Part shown: piece by piece, positions 32,488-34,292 of the stretch
How the letters are laid out: each line of letters opens with the position of its first letter
Numbering within the stretch: position 1 is the stretch's first letter
Assembly: GCA_964631125.1 (NCBI GenBank)
Contig: CAZVYN010000042.1
Coordinates: 1 to 34,292 of the forward strand
DNA from: CAZVYN01 sp964631125
GTDB taxonomy: Bacteria; Eisenbacteria; RBG-16-71-46; CAIMUX01
Direction: 5' to 3'
Length of the DNA: 34,292 nucleotides
Program-made: the position numbers and the translations under genes
The notes under the pieces: generated by a model
Databases searched by the model: none
What the model was told of the DNA's origin: nothing
What the model saw: the letters and a program-made list of their open reading frames with translations, nothing else

Positions 32488-33461
32488 GCCTTTTTCTCCA
32501 CATGCCCGCCGAACTTCTCGCGCATGGCCGAGAGGATCTTTTCCGCGAACGTGTGCTCCTGGCGGGAACGGAAACGCGCGTAGAGCGCGGCCGAGAGGAC
32601 ATCGGCCGGCACCGCCTCTTCGATCGCGGCCTGGATCGTCCAGCGCCCTTCCCCGGAGTCTTGGACGAAGCCGGTGTAGTTGGAGAGCGACGGGTTCTCG
32701 CGCAGCGCCATCGCCGTCAGGTCGAGCAGCCAAGAGCCGACGACGCTGCCGCGTCGCCAGAGTTCACTCACTTCCGCGAGGTCGATGTCATAACGGAGCT
32801 CGGCCGGCAGCTCCTTCGACGTGGCGCTCTTCAGGATGTCGAAGCCTTCGGCGTAGGCCTGCATCAGTCCGTACTCGATGCCGTTGTGGATCATCTTGAC
32901 GAAGTGGCCGGCGCCGGAAGGGCCGCAGTGGAGATACCCCTGTTCGGCTGTGCCCGGATCGGCGGAGCGTCCAGGTGTGCGTTCGATCTCGCCGATTCCG
33001 GGGGCCAAAGTGCGCAGGAGCGGCTCGATTCGTTCGAAGGCCTCGCGCGGTCCGCCCACCATGAGGCAGTAGCCGCGCTCCAGTCCCCAGACGCCGCCGC
33101 TCGTGCCGGCGTCGACATAGTGGATGCCGGTCTCAGCCAGCATCTGCGCGCGGCGGACGTCGTCTTTGAAGTACGAGTTGCCGCCGTCGATGATGACGTC
33201 GCCCGCCGAGAAGCGCGAGCCCAACTCGCGCACCGTCTCTTCGGTCGCCGCGCCGGCCGGCACCATCACCCAGGCAACGCGCGGCGCGCGCAGCTTCGAG
33301 GTGAACTCCTCTAGCGATGTCGCGCCGGTCATCCCTTCACCCGAGAGCTTCGTGATCTCCTCGGGCGTCCGCGAGTAGCCGACACACTCGTGCCCGCCCC
33401 GCATGAGGCGCCGGACCATGTTCCCGCCCATCCGTCCGAGCCCGATCATTCCCATCTGCAT
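32484..33461 (-). CDS. gnd: 6-phosphogluconate dehydrogenase, decarboxylating, short (NAD-type) form
   Basis: 325 aa. It oxidises 6-phosphogluconate to ribulose 5-phosphate and CO2. Rossmann MIGLGRMGGNMVRRL, then IIDGGNSYFKDD, DAGTSGGVWGLERGYCLMVG and the substrate signature SGAGHFVKMIHNGIEYG with catalytic Lys and Asn. The length of about 300-330 aa fits the short GndA/YqeC class, usually NAD-preferring, rather than the 470-aa class. ATG 33461 has AAGGGAG 9 nt upstream. A TTG at 33482, overlapping the tal-pgi stop as TTGA, is the alternative start and would add seven residues. Confidence 0.95.
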   Translation of the reverse strand: MQMGMIGLGRMGGNMVRRLMRGGHECVGYSRTPEEITKLSGEGMTGATSLEEFTSKLRAPRVAWVMVPAGAATEETVRELGSRFSAGDVIIDGGNSYFKDDVRRAQMLAETGIHYVDAGTSGGVWGLERGYCLMVGGPREAFERIEPLLRTLAPGIGEIERTPGRSADPGTAEQGYLHCGPSGAGHFVKMIHNGIEYGLMQAYAEGFDILKSATSKELPAELRYDIDLAEVSELWRRGSVVGSWLLDLTAMALRENPSLSNYTGFVQDSGEGRWTIQAAIEEAVPADVLSAALYARFRSRQEHTFAEKILSAMREKFGGHVEKKA

Positions 33462-33478
33462 GTGGAGTCGCTCCCTTG

Positions 33479-34292
33479 TCAACGCGCCGTCGCTTCGGTG
33501 ACCGCCCGCCGTAACGCTTCCAAGCCCCCGCGGACATCGCCCGCCAGATGAACGCGCAACGCGCGTCGTCCTCGCTGGGCCAAGACGTCGAAGTCGCCGC
33601 GCGCCTGCGCCGCCTTCACCAATCCGAACGAGTATCTCGTGCCCGGCACCGCGAGGTCGCCCGCGTCATCGCAGGTGATCTGCAGGAAGACGCCGCTGTC
33701 GGGGCCGCCCTTGTAGGCCTGGCCGGTCGAGTGCAGGAAACGGGGGCCGAAGCCGAGGCAGGTAGCGACCCCACTCGACCTCACGACATCGCGCCGCATC
33801 TCTTGGAGGAATCGCTCGTTGTTCGAGTTCATCTCCAGATAGGCGAGGAACGCCACGTAGTCGCCGGGTTGCACGCGCGCTAGGTGTCCGCGGAGGAAGT
33901 CCGAGAGGTTCGGCGCCGAACGCCCTGCCGCGATCGCAGCGCGCTGCGCCCCCTCCTGCACCGCCGTGGTGTTGCGCGCGTCGGCGAAGAGCCGCACCCC
34001 TGAGTCGGTCGCGAAAGGGAACTCCTGCGGCAGGCGACCGGTCTTCTCGACCTGCGCCGTGAGTTTTTTCGTCTCGATCTTGCTCGCCTCGACATCCGGT
34101 TGATCGAACGGATGAATGTGCAGCACCGCGCCGGCCACCGCCGTCGCGAACTCCCAGCGGAAGAATTCGCTCGCCAGGTCGTAGCGGTCGCGCAGTTCGA
34201 TCTGTACGACGGGATGTCCCGCCTCCGCGAGTTCCTTCGCCCGGGCAAGTAACGCGGCGGTCCCCGCCGCGTCGACCCCAGCCGACCCATCC
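33479..34292 (-). CDS. tal-pgi: Bifunctional transaldolase/glucose-6-phosphate isomerase, C-terminal part (partial)
   Basis: About 270 codons are visible; the 5' end lies beyond the right edge. DLASEFFRWEFATAVAGAVL, HPFDQPDVEASKIETKKL, GDYVAFLAYLEMN, LGFGPRFLHSTGQAYKGGPD, GVFLQITCDD and YSFGLVKAAQARGDF are the C-terminal SIS/GPI half of the fused Tal-Pgi proteins found in several GC-rich phyla. The fusion links transaldolase of the pentose-phosphate pathway with conversion of fructose 6-phosphate to glucose 6-phosphate. A stand-alone GPI cannot be fully excluded because the transaldolase half is out of view. It is the most upstream visible gene of the operon; zwf may lie further upstream. Confidence 0.88.
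   Translation of the reverse strand, partial: DGSAGVDAAGTAALLARAKELAEAGHPVVQIELRDRYDLASEFFRWEFATAVAGAVLHIHPFDQPDVEASKIETKKLTAQVEKTGRLPQEFPFATDSGVRLFADARNTTAVQEGAQRAAIAAGRSAPNLSDFLRGHLARVQPGDYVAFLAYLEMNSNNERFLQEMRRDVVRSSGVATCLGFGPRFLHSTGQAYKGGPDSGVFLQITCDDAGDLAVPGTRYSFGLVKAAQARGDFDVLAQRGRRALRVHLAGDVRGGLEALRRAVTEATAR

Noticed and set aside
1..34292. Insertion sequences or prophage as the cause of gene damage
   Set aside because: No transposase, integrase, terminal inverted repeats or phage structural genes were recognised on either strand.

Overview
The window is GC-rich bacterial DNA with dense short intergenic gaps, Shine-Dalgarno-led genes and frequent GTG/TTG starts. No rRNA, tRNA, phage gene, transposase or CRISPR array was seen. 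The gene content points to a free-living, probably soil or sediment bacterium of an Acidobacteriota/Gemmatimonadota/Eisenbacteria-like group: a permease-prefix-domain membrane protein, many VOC, GNAT and DUF4386-type accessory genes, a bifunctional transaldolase/glucose-6-phosphate isomerase, a class I aldolase and a short NAD-type 6-phosphogluconate dehydrogenase. The phylum is inference only.

The window has two halves. Positions 1-21 kb (mostly + strand) are an accessory region of short, unrelated genes. Intact ones include a DUF4153 membrane protein, an NAD(P)-binding reductase, a dienelactone hydrolase, a lipoprotein fusing a serine beta-lactamase-type domain to a kelch propeller, a secreted alpha/beta hydrolase, a DUF1801 protein, a TM-zinc-ribbon protein, an EcsC protein, NAD-malic enzyme (maeA), two GNAT acetyltransferases, an XRE regulator with its membrane partner, and glutaminyl-tRNA synthetase (glnS). 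Between them lie about eleven damaged genes. Three carry in-frame TAG codons, one an in-frame TGA, some have single-base frameshifts, and several have lost the middle of the protein while both ends remain (prolyl oligopeptidase, two VOC proteins, an AlkD-like DNA repair protein, a lipoprotein).

Positions 21-22.4 kb hold a lone ACR3 arsenite efflux pump, with a 7-bp tandem array in its leader, and a PhnB-like VOC gene. A hairpin terminator follows at 22459.

Positions 22.5-34.3 kb (all - strand) form one tightly packed operon entering from the right edge: tal-pgi (partial), gnd, glk, fbaB, pgl, a GH63-type glycosidase, an amylo-alpha-1,6-glucosidase (GDE), an APC permease, an atypical SDR and a small coiled-coil protein. 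Most junctions are 1-11 nt overlaps (ATGA/TTGA) or short gaps. The set makes sense as debranching and hydrolysis of glucans or glucosides, phosphorylation of glucose, and routing through the oxidative pentose-phosphate pathway and lower glycolysis. No gene in this half shows damage, in clear contrast to the left half.
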